From assembly GCA_950022495.1 (NCBI GenBank), contig CATLLJ010000010.1, forward strand, positions 1 to 64,000: a stretch of 64,000 nt of DNA, given 5' to 3'. Position numbers and translations under genes: made by a program. The DNA is from an uncultured bacterium (lineage in GTDB: Bacteria; Cyanobacteriota; Vampirovibrionia; Gastranaerophilales; Gastranaerophilaceae). Below are positions 42,810-51,268 of this stretch, piece after piece (positions within the stretch are counted from its first letter, which is position 1; each line of letters starts with the position of its first letter). Under the pieces are notes generated by a model. The model saw nothing but the letters and a program-made list of their open reading frames with translations, had not been told where the DNA came from and searched no databases.

Positions 42810-43199
42810 ATGAGTGAAAAAATTAAAGAATTACGTAAAAATACGAAGGAAGCTCAAGAATTTTTCAACAAAAGACTGGCTTATACTCTTGGACCTGTTG
42901 AATTGAAGAATTTTATTGAAAAAGGCGGGGTTCGTGTTGTTGATGTTCGTGCAGAAGCAGATTATCAAATCGCACATATTCCGGGGGCGATTTCTATACC
43001 TAAAGATGAATTAGATAAAAATCTTGATAAGTTATCAAAAGATGAAGTTACAATTGTTTATTGTTATAACCAGCAGTGTCATCTTGGCGATAACGCATGC
43101 CTTATTCTTGCAGAATATGATTATCCTACAATGCTTTTAGAAGGCGGTTTTGATGTTTGGGTAAATGATTTTCGTTTTGCGACTGTATCTGATGTTTAG
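42810..43199 (+). CDS. Rhodanese-like domain protein
   Basis: A 129-residue single-domain rhodanese: VRVVDVRAEADYQIAHIPGAISIP, then the active loop TIVYCYNQQCHLGDNACLIL with the usual cysteine after the beta strand, and LLEGGFDVWVNDF. It probably handles sulfane sulfur or a persulfide. A first helical segment of 30 residues precedes the domain. AAAGGA is the ribosome site. Confidence 0.88.
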   Translation: MSEKIKELRKNTKEAQEFFNKRLAYTLGPVELKNFIEKGGVRVVDVRAEADYQIAHIPGAISIPKDELDKNLDKLSKDEVTIVYCYNQQCHLGDNACLILAEYDYPTMLLEGGFDVWVNDFRFATVSDV

Positions 43200-43217
43200 A
43201 TTTGCTATTTTGTCTAA

Positions 43218-43244
43218 GACAAGCGGTATAAAATACCGCTTGTC
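43218..43244 (+). terminator. Stem-loop after the rhodanese gene
   Basis: GACAAGCGGTAT pairs perfectly with ATACCGCTTGTC across 3 bases. No T-run follows, so it may be a processing or Rho-assisted stop. Confidence 0.5.
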
Positions 43245-43304
43245 AGGCACATGAACTTTGCAGATTTTGACATTTATATATGTTTGTAATATTCTTGTCA
43301 TACA

Positions 43305-43322
43305 TTGTAATTTTTATTACAT
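43305..43322. promoter_or_regulatory. Dyad with GTA-N8-TAC core
   Basis: TTGTAATTTTTATTACAT contains the inverted pair TGTAA/TTACA and the form GTA-N8-TAC used by cyanobacterial NtcA. It differs from the adhE operator at three positions. It lies 10 bases before the TPR gene start. Confidence 0.3.
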
Positions 43323-43331
43323 TTCGGAATT

Positions 43332-44534
43332 ATGCTTATGAAAAAGAAAATCCTTACTTTTAGTATTATTTCAGGACTTTTATTGAGTTCTGGTATGGTT
43401 GTGTCTGCTTTTGGTGCAGAAAAATTAACCAGAAAACAGAAAAAAGAAGCTGTTCTTTTAGATGCTGCGTCTATTTTTCTTGAAGAAAAACAATATGATG
43501 CGGCGATAGAATATTATAATGAAGTTATACACATTAATCCTTATAATGCCGAAGCTTATTCAAAAAGAGGAAACTCTAAATACCTGCAGGGGAACTATAA
43601 AGAAGCTATAAAAGACTATACAAGAGCTTTGGAAATTGATCCTGCATTAGAGAATACTCATTACAACAGGGGTATCGCTAAGTCTAATTTAAAAGTTTAT
43701 GATGAAGTTGTTGAGGATTATACTAAAGAGTTAGAATTAAATCCTAAAAATATAAATGCTTATTTAAATCGAGGAACAACAGAAGTTTTACTCGGTAAAT
43801 ATGATGAAGCGATTGCAGATTTTTCAAAAGTTCTTGAATTAGATGAAAAGAATGAAATGGCATATTATAACAGAGGATTAGCCAAACGTTATAAAAAAGA
43901 TTATTCCGGAGCGATATCAGATTATTCAAAAGTGATTGAAATTGATAATGATAACCCTGATGCATACAATAATAGAGGTGTTGCAAAATACTATCTGAAA
44001 GATTATTCCGGAGCCATTGCTGATTATACTAAAGTTTTGGATTTAGATAATACATTCAAACGGACATATTATAATAGAGGGCTGGCTAAACTTGGATTAA
44101 ATAAATACGAAGATGCAATTCTGGATTTTACAAAAGAACTTGAAGTTAATCCGAAAAATGATAGAGCATATTATGACAGAGGATTTGCTGAAAATAAACT
44201 TGCTCATTATGTTTCTGCAATTGATGATTATACAAAAGCTATAGAGTTAAATCCTGATGTTGCTGAATATTTTTCTACACGCGGTGAAATAATTTATCGT
44301 ACAGGAGGAGACTTAAATTCTGCATTAGAGGATTTAAATAAAGCAATTAAACTTGATGAAAAAGACGTTGAAAATTATCTTACAAGAGCAATGATATTTT
44401 GCAAATTAAAGCAGTATCTTCCTGCGATTGATGATTTGAATATTGTAATTAAATTAGAACCTGAAAATACACAGGCTTATGAGTTGCGTTCATTTGCTAT
44501 TAAATCTATGGATGCTGCTTCTCAACAAAAATAG
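43332..44534 (+). CDS. Exported TPR-repeat protein
   Basis: A 400-residue protein with a signal peptide (about 1-28, ending in SAFGA) and then about ten tetratricopeptide repeats from residue 45 to 385, most with the pattern AYYNRGLAKxxxKDYxxAIxDYxK. It should form a long periplasmic or outer-membrane solenoid that binds other proteins. The C-terminus is short. The start may be 43332 or 43338; neither has a clear ribosome site. Confidence 0.85.
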   Translation: MLMKKKILTFSIISGLLLSSGMVVSAFGAEKLTRKQKKEAVLLDAASIFLEEKQYDAAIEYYNEVIHINPYNAEAYSKRGNSKYLQGNYKEAIKDYTRALEIDPALENTHYNRGIAKSNLKVYDEVVEDYTKELELNPKNINAYLNRGTTEVLLGKYDEAIADFSKVLELDEKNEMAYYNRGLAKRYKKDYSGAISDYSKVIEIDNDNPDAYNNRGVAKYYLKDYSGAIADYTKVLDLDNTFKRTYYNRGLAKLGLNKYEDAILDFTKELEVNPKNDRAYYDRGFAENKLAHYVSAIDDYTKAIELNPDVAEYFSTRGEIIYRTGGDLNSALEDLNKAIKLDEKDVENYLTRAMIFCKLKQYLPAIDDLNIVIKLEPENTQAYELRSFAIKSMDAASQQK

Positions 44535-44575
44535 AATTCCCCCATTTGTACGGGGTTCATAAAAAGTTCCGGTGG

Positions 44576-44581
44576 TATAAT
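44576..44581 (+). promoter_or_regulatory. Extended -10 promoter of pepA
   Basis: TATAAT preceded by TGG, 25 bases before the pepA ATG. No good -35 box is seen, as usual for extended -10 promoters. Confidence 0.45.
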
Positions 44582-44606
44582 TATCCTTAAAAAAGGAGAG
44601 TGTTAT

Positions 44607-46004
44607 ATGGAATTTAAAATTGTTGAAAACACAAAAGATGTTGAGTGTGATGTATTAATTATTAATAAATTTGAAGGTAAAAATACTTCTAATCCGCTTG
44701 TTAATAGATTTGCACCTGAAAGTTTTACAGGTAAAGCCGGTCAGATGTTTGTAATTCATACTCAGAAAGAATACCCGTCAGAACAAATAATTGCTGTAGG
44801 TTTTGGCGACGAAGCTAAATTGAATAATGATATCATTCGTGAAAATGTTGCTAAGGCTGTGAGAAAATGTTCAGAATTGAAAGCTAAAACTATTGCATTT
44901 GATTTCGATATTGATGAATGTTTTGGAATGCCTGTTGTTCTTGGTGCATCCATTGCAAATTATCACTTTGATAAATATAAAAGCAAAAAAGACCACAGAA
45001 TATCTGAAGTTTATTTGTCAGGAGTTTCTTCAGATTCAATTGAGGCTGCAAAAGTTGTTGCGGATTCAATGAAACTTGCAAGAAATCTGGCAAATGAACC
45101 TGCAGCTTTTGCAACACCTTCAAAACTTGCTGAAATTGCTCAAGGTTTAGAAGGTATTGAAACAATTGTTTATGATGAAGATAAAATTAGAGAACTTGGC
45201 ATGACTGCTTATCTTGCTGTTGGTCAAGGCAGTGTTCAGCCGCCTAAGTTTATTCACATGAAATATATTCCGCAAAATCCTAAAAAACGTATTGCAATTA
45301 TTGGAAAAGGATTATGTTTTGACAGCGGCGGACTTGATATAAAACCTGCAGCTTCAATGCTTAATATGAAAGATGATATGTCAGGTTCAGCATGTGTTAT
45401 TGCTGTAATGAAAGCGTTACCAAAACTTTGTCCTGATGTAGAAGTTCACGGGATTATTGCAGCATGTGAAAACATGCCTTCAGGAAGTTCTTATAAACCG
45501 GGCGATATCTTAACTGCTAAAAACGGTAAAACAATTGAAGTTGATAATACTGATGCCGAAGGTCGTTTAACACTTGCAGACGCTTTATGTTATGCATGCG
45601 AACTAGAAGTTGATGAAGTTGTTGATATTGCAACTCTTACAGGTGCTTGTATGGTTGCTTTAGGTTCTGCAGCTTCCGGTATTATGGGTAATAATGACGA
45701 ATTTGTTAAAGATATTATTGAGACAGGTAAATATGTTGGCGAAAAATTCTGGCAGTTACCTATGTGGCAGGAATATCGTGACAATATGAACAGTGATGTT
45801 GCAGATATGAAAAATACAGGTACCAGATACGGCGGTGCATCTGCTGCAGGCATGTTCTTAAAAGAATTCGTGACTGATAATGTTAAGTGGGCACATTTAG
45901 ATGTTGCAGGAACCGCATTTTTGGATAAGCCTCAAAAAGAATTTGGTAAAGGTGCATCCGGTGCAGGTGTTAGAACTTTATTGAATTATATTATTGCTCA
46001 ATAA
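44607..46004 (+). CDS. pepA: Leucyl aminopeptidase (M17)
   Basis: PepA is a hexameric two-metal aminopeptidase of the cytoplasm. The 465-residue protein has an N-terminal macro-like domain and a C-terminal catalytic domain with IGKGLCFDSGGLDIKPAASMLNMKDDMSG (metal and catalytic Lys, Asp) and the family signature NTDAEGRLTLADAL. Length is slightly short but normal. AAAGGAGAG precedes it and a terminator follows at 46023. Confidence 0.95.
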   Translation: MEFKIVENTKDVECDVLIINKFEGKNTSNPLVNRFAPESFTGKAGQMFVIHTQKEYPSEQIIAVGFGDEAKLNNDIIRENVAKAVRKCSELKAKTIAFDFDIDECFGMPVVLGASIANYHFDKYKSKKDHRISEVYLSGVSSDSIEAAKVVADSMKLARNLANEPAAFATPSKLAEIAQGLEGIETIVYDEDKIRELGMTAYLAVGQGSVQPPKFIHMKYIPQNPKKRIAIIGKGLCFDSGGLDIKPAASMLNMKDDMSGSACVIAVMKALPKLCPDVEVHGIIAACENMPSGSSYKPGDILTAKNGKTIEVDNTDAEGRLTLADALCYACELEVDEVVDIATLTGACMVALGSAASGIMGNNDEFVKDIIETGKYVGEKFWQLPMWQEYRDNMNSDVADMKNTGTRYGGASAAGMFLKEFVTDNVKWAHLDVAGTAFLDKPQKEFGKGASGAGVRTLLNYIIAQ

Positions 46005-46022
46005 ATAAGTTTTTTAATATAG

Positions 46023-46053
46023 AAAGGATTGGTCTTTGTGCCAATCCTTTTTT
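46023..46053 (+). terminator. Rho-independent terminator of pepA
   Basis: AAAGGATTGG pairs with CCAATCCTTT across 8 bases and ends in six T. Confidence 0.8.
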
Positions 46054-46110
46054 AATATTTTAAAATTGCATTTTTAATATTAATAATGTATAATTCTAAA
46101 AGTTAAATAG

Positions 46111-46300
46111 AAGGAGTGGAACATAGTAAGATGCAGCTATATTAAGAACTTCGGGGGGGGGGCACCTCTTAAGGCTTAGTATTATTGGCTTTGAGCGAGT
46201 TTTAAAACGTATGTTCAGTGCCTTTAATTATTCTTACCGGAAATATAAACCTGCAGCTCTTGCTGAATGTTATATACACGTAACTTCACCATTGCCGCGA
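46111..46300 (+). other. Unusual leader of the fourth prepilin with a G10 run
   Basis: A good ribosome site (AAGGAG, about 46112) is followed by an ATG whose frame stops after four codons. A run of ten G lies at 46153-46162, extraordinary at this base composition. The FTLAEV codons only begin near 46309. The stretch looks like an insertion between the ribosome site and the prepilin core, or an assembly error. Confidence 0.5.
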
Positions 46301-47001
46301 GATTTGGTTTTACATTAGCAGAAGTTCTAATCACCCTTGGTATAATTGGTGTTGTTGCTGCAATGACAATTCCTACATTAATTACCAATTATCAAAAACG
46401 TGAGACTCTTACACGTTTAAAATCTGCTTATGCTCAACCTCAACAGGCAATAAAACTTTCAGAAAGTGATAATGACGAATTAGGCGGATGGGATTTAACA
46501 ACAAGGGATTGGTTTGATAGATATCTTGCTCCATATTTAAAAGTAACTAAAATTGAATTTAAAGACCTTAGTGATATTAACTCTATTCCTTATAAGCAGA
46601 TTTCTGGAGGTCGAGAAACTGGACTAGCTCTTCTTCGACCGGGGTTTGGAGGAAGTAATGTATATACACTGTTGAATGGGATTGATATAATTTCTGCAAA
46701 CGATTATGGCAAAGGTTCCAGAAAGGATTTGATAGTAGATATAAATGGTGTAAATTCAAAACCAAATCAATTTGGTAAAGATACCTTTTATCTGGTTTTA
46801 TATCCGGAGTTCGGTTCGACCTTTATGGGAATGCGTTCAACAAGTGAATGTCGACCTCCGGTTGAGGGCAATCCGGGCAGGGATTATTTACTTACAAATT
46901 CTTGTTATAGTTATGCTTGTAACAAACGCAGCCGCGGTATGTGGTGTGGAGCACTTATTATGACAGATAGCTGGACAATTAGCAAAGATTATCCGTGGTA
47001 A
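46267..47001 (+). CDS. Type IV pilin-like prepilin with abnormal leader
   Basis: A 244-residue prepilin. The leader MLYTRNFTIAARFG is twice the usual length here, then FTLAEVLITLGIIGVVAAMTIP follows with cleavage after G14. The body has IVDINGVNSKPNQFGKDTFYL and ends DSWTISKDYPW like two others in the window. No ribosome site precedes the ATG at 46267, so the start is doubtful; the real gene may begin elsewhere or be silent. The upstream G10 run is a possible phase-variation tract. Unlike the other prepilins it has no divergent regulator. Confidence 0.75.
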   Translation: MLYTRNFTIAARFGFTLAEVLITLGIIGVVAAMTIPTLITNYQKRETLTRLKSAYAQPQQAIKLSESDNDELGGWDLTTRDWFDRYLAPYLKVTKIEFKDLSDINSIPYKQISGGRETGLALLRPGFGGSNVYTLLNGIDIISANDYGKGSRKDLIVDINGVNSKPNQFGKDTFYLVLYPEFGSTFMGMRSTSECRPPVEGNPGRDYLLTNSCYSYACNKRSRGMWCGALIMTDSWTISKDYPW

Positions 47002-47077
47002 ATTCCTTAAGTTAATAGCAAATTTTATTTTCAGGTGTTTTATAAGTACCATAATAACAAAATTCTAGGAGTAAAAA

Positions 47078-47563
47078 ATGTCTGATAATAGAAAAAGTAT
47101 GGCTATGGGTGCAGGTTTAGGCGTTGTTGGGATGAGTGCATATTATCTGCCTATAACAAAAAATAGATTTGTACGTAATGCTTTTGATGTGACTAAAGGA
47201 ATTGCAGAAGATAAATTAGAAATTTTAAATGATTCAGCTTTAGAACTTACAAAACGCGGCGAGCTTTCAGGAGATAGAGCTGTATTTTTAAGAGAACTCG
47301 GTGTTGCAGAAGATTTGGATTCTATCAGCCGTAAATGCAGCGAAATTAAAAAAACTATTACCGATCCGGACGCTGTTAAAAATTTGAAAAAATCTTTTGC
47401 GGATGGTTTTAAAGATATGAAAAAAAATGAAGCATTAATAGATAATATTTCAGCAAAAGCATTTTCAAAAATTCGTTGGACAAATTTCTGCTGGGGTGCA
47501 GGTATTGGATTTGTTCTTGGTAATGTGTTGGGTGCGACCAAACCGTCCAGTCGTGTACAATAA
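47078..47563 (+). CDS. Small membrane-associated protein
   Basis: A 161-residue protein with a glycine-rich weakly hydrophobic start (MAMGAGLGVVGMSAYYLPI), a charged helical middle and a hydrophobic C-terminal segment (FCWGAGIGFVLGNVLGA). The plan is the same as that of the protein at 8037, though sequence identity is low. Function is unknown. CTAGGAG precedes the ATG. Confidence 0.65.
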   Translation: MSDNRKSMAMGAGLGVVGMSAYYLPITKNRFVRNAFDVTKGIAEDKLEILNDSALELTKRGELSGDRAVFLRELGVAEDLDSISRKCSEIKKTITDPDAVKNLKKSFADGFKDMKKNEALIDNISAKAFSKIRWTNFCWGAGIGFVLGNVLGATKPSSRVQ

Positions 47564-47660
47564 TTCTAATTAAATTCAGCTCCGTCATTTCTTTCTATTT
47601 AAATTTTGCATTAATATTTCTTCATTTCTTTCTTATAATGCTTTTTGGCTATGTTCGTAA

Positions 47661-47666
47661 TATAAT
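47661..47666 (+). promoter_or_regulatory. -10 box 6 bases before the MATE gene
   Basis: TATAAT ends 6 bases before the ATG and there is no ribosome site, as for a leaderless mRNA. A second TATAAT at 47634-47639 could give a 27-base leader instead. Confidence 0.4.
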
Positions 47667-47672
47667 CAAAAT

Positions 47673-48992
47673 ATGTGCGATAAAAATATTAAATATTATA
47701 TAAAAGAGTTATTAAATATAGCTGCCCCGATTATAATGGGTAATCTGGGTTTTATTTTGATTGGAGTAGGGGATGTTGTTATTGCCGGACGTCATTCTAC
47801 AGATACTTTTGCAGCTATCAGTATTGCAACTGCTATTGTAAATTGCATTTTTACAATTGGTATAGGCTTGATTGCAAGTATTTCACCATTGTTGTCAAAC
47901 TATCGCGGTGAAAAGAAATCAATAAAAAAATATTTTTATCCTTCGATTAGATTTTCAATGCTTCTGGCTTTGATAACTTCTCTTGCAATAATTGCAGTTA
48001 TACCTATTATCCCTAAAATGGGGTTTGAAACGAAGCTGGTTATGCCTGTTCAGGAATATATGTTTATAACTGCATTGAGTACGTTCGGTGCTTATTTGCA
48101 TGCTTGTTTAAAAGAATATCTGCAGGCTTTTGAAATTGTATTTTTCCCGAATGTATTAACTATATTCTGTGTATTTCTAAATGTTTTGTTAAATATTATA
48201 TTTGTATTCGGATTTGGACCAATTCCTTCTTTAGGTGTAATAGGATTAGCTATTGCAAGTTTACTGGTTCGATACTTTATGGGTTTTGCATTATTAATAT
48301 ATTGCTATATCAATATGTCATTTAGGAATTATACTGACAAGACTTATTACCGCAATATGGTAAAGATTGGAATGCCGATTTCTTTAGCTATACTTATTGA
48401 ATTTGTAGCATTTAATAGTATTGCTATTTTTATGGGCAGAGTTTCAGGTCTTTATGCTGCGGCTCAAAATCTTGTATGCACTTTAACAACTATTTCGTTT
48501 ATGGTGCCATTTGCAATATCTAATGCCATTGCTGTTAAAGTAGGGTTTGCAAATGGGGCACAGGATTATAAAGATTTAAGAAGATATTCACAGGTTGGAA
48601 CAACAATGTCAGTATTGTTTATGGTGTTCAGCGGTATAATATTTTTTACATTCCCTAAACAAATAGTTGGTCTTTTTACTGTTGATGAAAATCTTTTCAA
48701 AATTGCAATTCCTGTAATGTATGTGTTCCCGATATTCCAAATATTTGACGGCTTGCAGATTTCTCTTTCAGGTATTTGCAAGGGGATTAAGCAGACAAAA
48801 GTTGTGTTGTTTGCAAATTTTGTTGCTTATTGGTGTGTTTCTATCCCTCTTGGATATCTGCTGGCATTTCATTTTGGTTTGAAATTAAGAGGTTTCTGGC
48901 TTGGTTTAGTTTGTGCTGCGGGATTATTGTGTTCTATTATGCTTTTTGAATTGAGAAAACATTTTATTATGTACAAAAAACAAGAACCTTAA
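47673..48992 (+). CDS. MATE-family efflux transporter
   Basis: A 439-residue polytopic protein with about twelve helices and MATE features: the start LLNIAAPIIMGNLGFILIGVGDVVIAGRHS, internal symmetry (a second half from about residue 235 with GMPISLAILIEFVAFNSIAIFMGR) and GALYAAAQN-like LYAAAQNLV. MATE pumps export cationic drugs or metabolites with Na+ or H+. The substrate cannot be told. No ribosome site is visible. A terminator follows. Confidence 0.9.
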   Translation: MCDKNIKYYIKELLNIAAPIIMGNLGFILIGVGDVVIAGRHSTDTFAAISIATAIVNCIFTIGIGLIASISPLLSNYRGEKKSIKKYFYPSIRFSMLLALITSLAIIAVIPIIPKMGFETKLVMPVQEYMFITALSTFGAYLHACLKEYLQAFEIVFFPNVLTIFCVFLNVLLNIIFVFGFGPIPSLGVIGLAIASLLVRYFMGFALLIYCYINMSFRNYTDKTYYRNMVKIGMPISLAILIEFVAFNSIAIFMGRVSGLYAAAQNLVCTLTTISFMVPFAISNAIAVKVGFANGAQDYKDLRRYSQVGTTMSVLFMVFSGIIFFTFPKQIVGLFTVDENLFKIAIPVMYVFPIFQIFDGLQISLSGICKGIKQTKVVLFANFVAYWCVSIPLGYLLAFHFGLKLRGFWLGLVCAAGLLCSIMLFELRKHFIMYKKQEP

Positions 48993-49008
48993 TTCTAAGT
49001 TCTTGTTT
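48978..49008 (+). terminator. Terminator at the end of the MATE gene
   Basis: AAACAAGAAC pairs with GTTCTTGTTT across 11 bases; the stop codon lies in the loop. Confidence 0.6.
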
Positions 49009-49052
49009 GATTTCGGGGTTTTGTATAAATATATTTCTATATCTTATTGTGT

Positions 49053-49187
49053 TTAAAATGCGAAAAATAGAAGTGTAAACATGCAGCCGATAGATACGGC
49101 ACTGAATAAAAACCATGTGTGCATAACAGGGTGCTGGTAAGACCATATTTCTTTAATAGTGGTTGTTGCGTTATTGATTGTTTGCAT
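49053..49187 (-). CDS. 44-residue membrane microprotein
   Basis: A small gene on the minus strand: GGAGAG lies 7 bases before the ATG at 49187 and the frame runs 44 codons to TAA at 49053. The product has a polar start (MQTINNATTTIKEIW), the segment YQHPVMHTW, and a C-terminal membrane helix (FLFSAVSIGCMFTLLFFAF). The order soluble head then terminal helix is that of a single-pass small protein. No family is recognised. Confidence 0.6.
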   Translation of the reverse strand: MQTINNATTTIKEIWSYQHPVMHTWFLFSAVSIGCMFTLLFFAF

Positions 49188-49262
49188 GTTTTTCTCTCCA
49201 ATAAACTCGTTTGTATATATTCTATTTTCCATATTTATGAAGAAACAACATCACCTGTTTGG

Positions 49263-49291
49263 TTGATTATTAATTTCGTTTATTTTATTAT
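49263..49291 (+). promoter_or_regulatory. Promoter giving a leaderless U32 mRNA
   Basis: TTGATT, a 17-base spacer and TATTAT at 49286-49291, then 6 bases, then ATG. There is no ribosome site, so transcription should begin at or near the start codon. Confidence 0.6.
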
Positions 49292-49297
49292 TGACTT

Positions 49298-50572
49298 ATG
49301 CGAAATGTTGAGTTATTGATGCCTGCAGGCAATTTGGAAAAATTAGAATATGCGGTTAAGTATGGTGCGGATGCAGTATACCTTGGCGTTGTAGATTTCA
49401 GTTTAAGAGCAATGCGTAAGGGTGATATTATCACTCTTGATAATTTGAAGCATGCTGTTGATTTGGCTCATAAACTTGGTGCTAAAGCTTATTTAACCTT
49501 GAATATATTTGCGTTTAATGAAGATATTAAACACCTTGAAGCTTGCATGGATATAATAAAAGATTCTAACCCTGATGCAGTGTTAGTCAGTGATTTTGGT
49601 ATTTTGAGACTGTTAAAAAAATATATGCCTGATACAGAAATTCATGTAAGTACGCAAACTAATATTTTAAATTATGAGTGTGTGAAATTCTGGCAGGATA
49701 TGGGTGCAACCCGTGTTGTACTGGCCAGAGAATTGTCTATCCCTGAAATTACTGAAATAAAACAAAAAGTTCCGGATATGGAAATTGAATGTTTTGTTCA
49801 TGGTTCGCAATGTGTATCTTTTTCCGGAAGATGTTTATTAAGCGATTATTTTACAAACGGAGAAAGAAAAGCTAATCATGGCAATTGTTCTCAGCCGTGC
49901 AGATGGAGTTACAAGCTTGTTGAAGAAACCCGTCCCGGTCAGTATTATGAAATCAATCAAGATGATAGAGGCTCTCATATTTTGAGTCCTAAAGATTTGT
50001 GTCTTGTTGAGCATTTAAAACAAATGATTGATGCAGGTGTGGATTCATTTAAAGTTGAGGGCAGAACAAAAAGCTTATATTATGTTTCAGCAGTTGCAAA
50101 AACTTATAGAAATGCAATTGATGAAATCTTGCAAAATCCAAATGCCGATTTGTCAAAATACTTCCTTGAATTGAAAAAAGTTGGAAATAGAGGATATACT
50201 ACGGGTTTTGCTCTTGGTGAAAATAAACCTGACAGCTACAGCTATGATATTTCAAAAGGCTTAGCCGGTGCAGATTTCTTATTTGAGTTCCATGGTAAGA
50301 AAATCCGTTCTGAAATTGATTTTACTTCAAGTGGTACTGATAATTTGTATTTTGTAAAAGTGAAAAATAAAGTTCTGCTTAATGATGAAGTTGAAATTAT
50401 TACACCGAAAGAACAATTTACTACTAAAATTGTTGAAATTTTAGATGAAAAAGGTGAAAGTCAGGATTTAGCAAATACTAATGCTGATGTATATTTAAAA
50501 TTTGATAGAGAACCTCAAGATTATGCGGTTGCTCTTGCACGTACTATAGGAGTAAAAGAACATGTTTCTTAA
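49298..50572 (+). CDS. U32 family protein, TrhP/YegQ-like
   Basis: A 424-residue U32 family protein. The start LLMPAGNLEKLEYAVKYGADAVYLG and the cysteine motif QCVSFSGRCLLSDYF...GNCSQPCRWSY match E. coli YegQ/TrhP, which with prephenate forms 5-hydroxyuridine at tRNA position 34. The four cysteines of that motif are thought to hold an iron-sulfur cluster. The old label is collagenase-like peptidase, which the cysteine pattern does not favour. It overlaps the next gene by 11 bases. Confidence 0.85.
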   Translation: MRNVELLMPAGNLEKLEYAVKYGADAVYLGVVDFSLRAMRKGDIITLDNLKHAVDLAHKLGAKAYLTLNIFAFNEDIKHLEACMDIIKDSNPDAVLVSDFGILRLLKKYMPDTEIHVSTQTNILNYECVKFWQDMGATRVVLARELSIPEITEIKQKVPDMEIECFVHGSQCVSFSGRCLLSDYFTNGERKANHGNCSQPCRWSYKLVEETRPGQYYEINQDDRGSHILSPKDLCLVEHLKQMIDAGVDSFKVEGRTKSLYYVSAVAKTYRNAIDEILQNPNADLSKYFLELKKVGNRGYTTGFALGENKPDSYSYDISKGLAGADFLFEFHGKKIRSEIDFTSSGTDNLYFVKVKNKVLLNDEVEIITPKEQFTTKIVEILDEKGESQDLANTNADVYLKFDREPQDYAVALARTIGVKEHVS

Positions 50573-51041
50573 ACCTGATTATAATTTAAAAAGTATTTAT
50601 AGTATAAATTTTGAAGAGTTAACAGAATTGGGAATAAAAGCTGTTTTATTTGATTTAGACAGTACTTTGATGGCATCAAAATCTGCTCAATATTCACAGG
50701 AAATGATTGATTGGCTGAAAAATGTTCAAAAAGATTTTTTTGTTGCAGTTGTTTCTAATAATAAAAACCCTGATTATATTGAAAAAGTTAAAAATATATC
50801 GTTTTTCCCAATGTTATTTAATGCAGGCAAACCTCGAACAAATGCAGTTAAACAGTTTTTAGCTGAACATAATTTGAATATTTCTGAATGTGTTCTTGTT
50901 GGCGATAGACCTTTGACAGATGTGTTGTGCGGAAAAAATTTAGGCTGCAAAACTATTCTGGTTGATTCGATTACTGCTGATACTGAATCAAAATTAGTAA
51001 GATGTGTGAGAAGTTTGGAACGTGTTACTATTCGCAGATAG
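50562..51041 (+). CDS. YqeG-family HAD IIIA phosphatase
   Basis: A 159-residue HAD phosphatase without a cap, as in the YqeG family: motif I LFDLDSTLMASKS, motif II VVSNNKN, lysine in NAGKPRTNAV, and motif IV VGDRPLTDVLCGKNLG. Substrate is not known. It overlaps the U32 gene by 11 bases, so the two are co-translated. The N-terminal LKPDYNLKSIYSI is typical of the family. Confidence 0.88.
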   Translation: MFLKPDYNLKSIYSINFEELTELGIKAVLFDLDSTLMASKSAQYSQEMIDWLKNVQKDFFVAVVSNNKNPDYIEKVKNISFFPMLFNAGKPRTNAVKQFLAEHNLNISECVLVGDRPLTDVLCGKNLGCKTILVDSITADTESKLVRCVRSLERVTIRR

Positions 51042-51268
51042 TTTTATACATCCATAGATTGAAATTTTTTAGGATTATCATCTTTTACGAAATGTAAATT
51101 CTCTGAAATAGACTCTATTTGTGTGTTTTACCCGAATATCCTCTATTTGTTGTATTAATATGCGGTTTTTTGCCATAAATCGCTGATTATGATAATATCT
51201 ATATAGGAGTATCTGTATTAATGTATATTCCGATTATTATAATTACTTTAATATAATGTATTTATTGA

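Noticed and set aside
49119-49319. 66-codon plus-strand frame
   Set aside because: It is antisense to the 44-residue gene, contains the U32 promoter, and has no ribosome site.
51222-51257. Eleven-codon frame MYIPIIIITLI before the PilP-like gene
   Set aside because: A weak AGGAG is present upstream but the spacing is long and the codons are simple AT-rich sequence that also contains the TATAAT; evidence is too thin.
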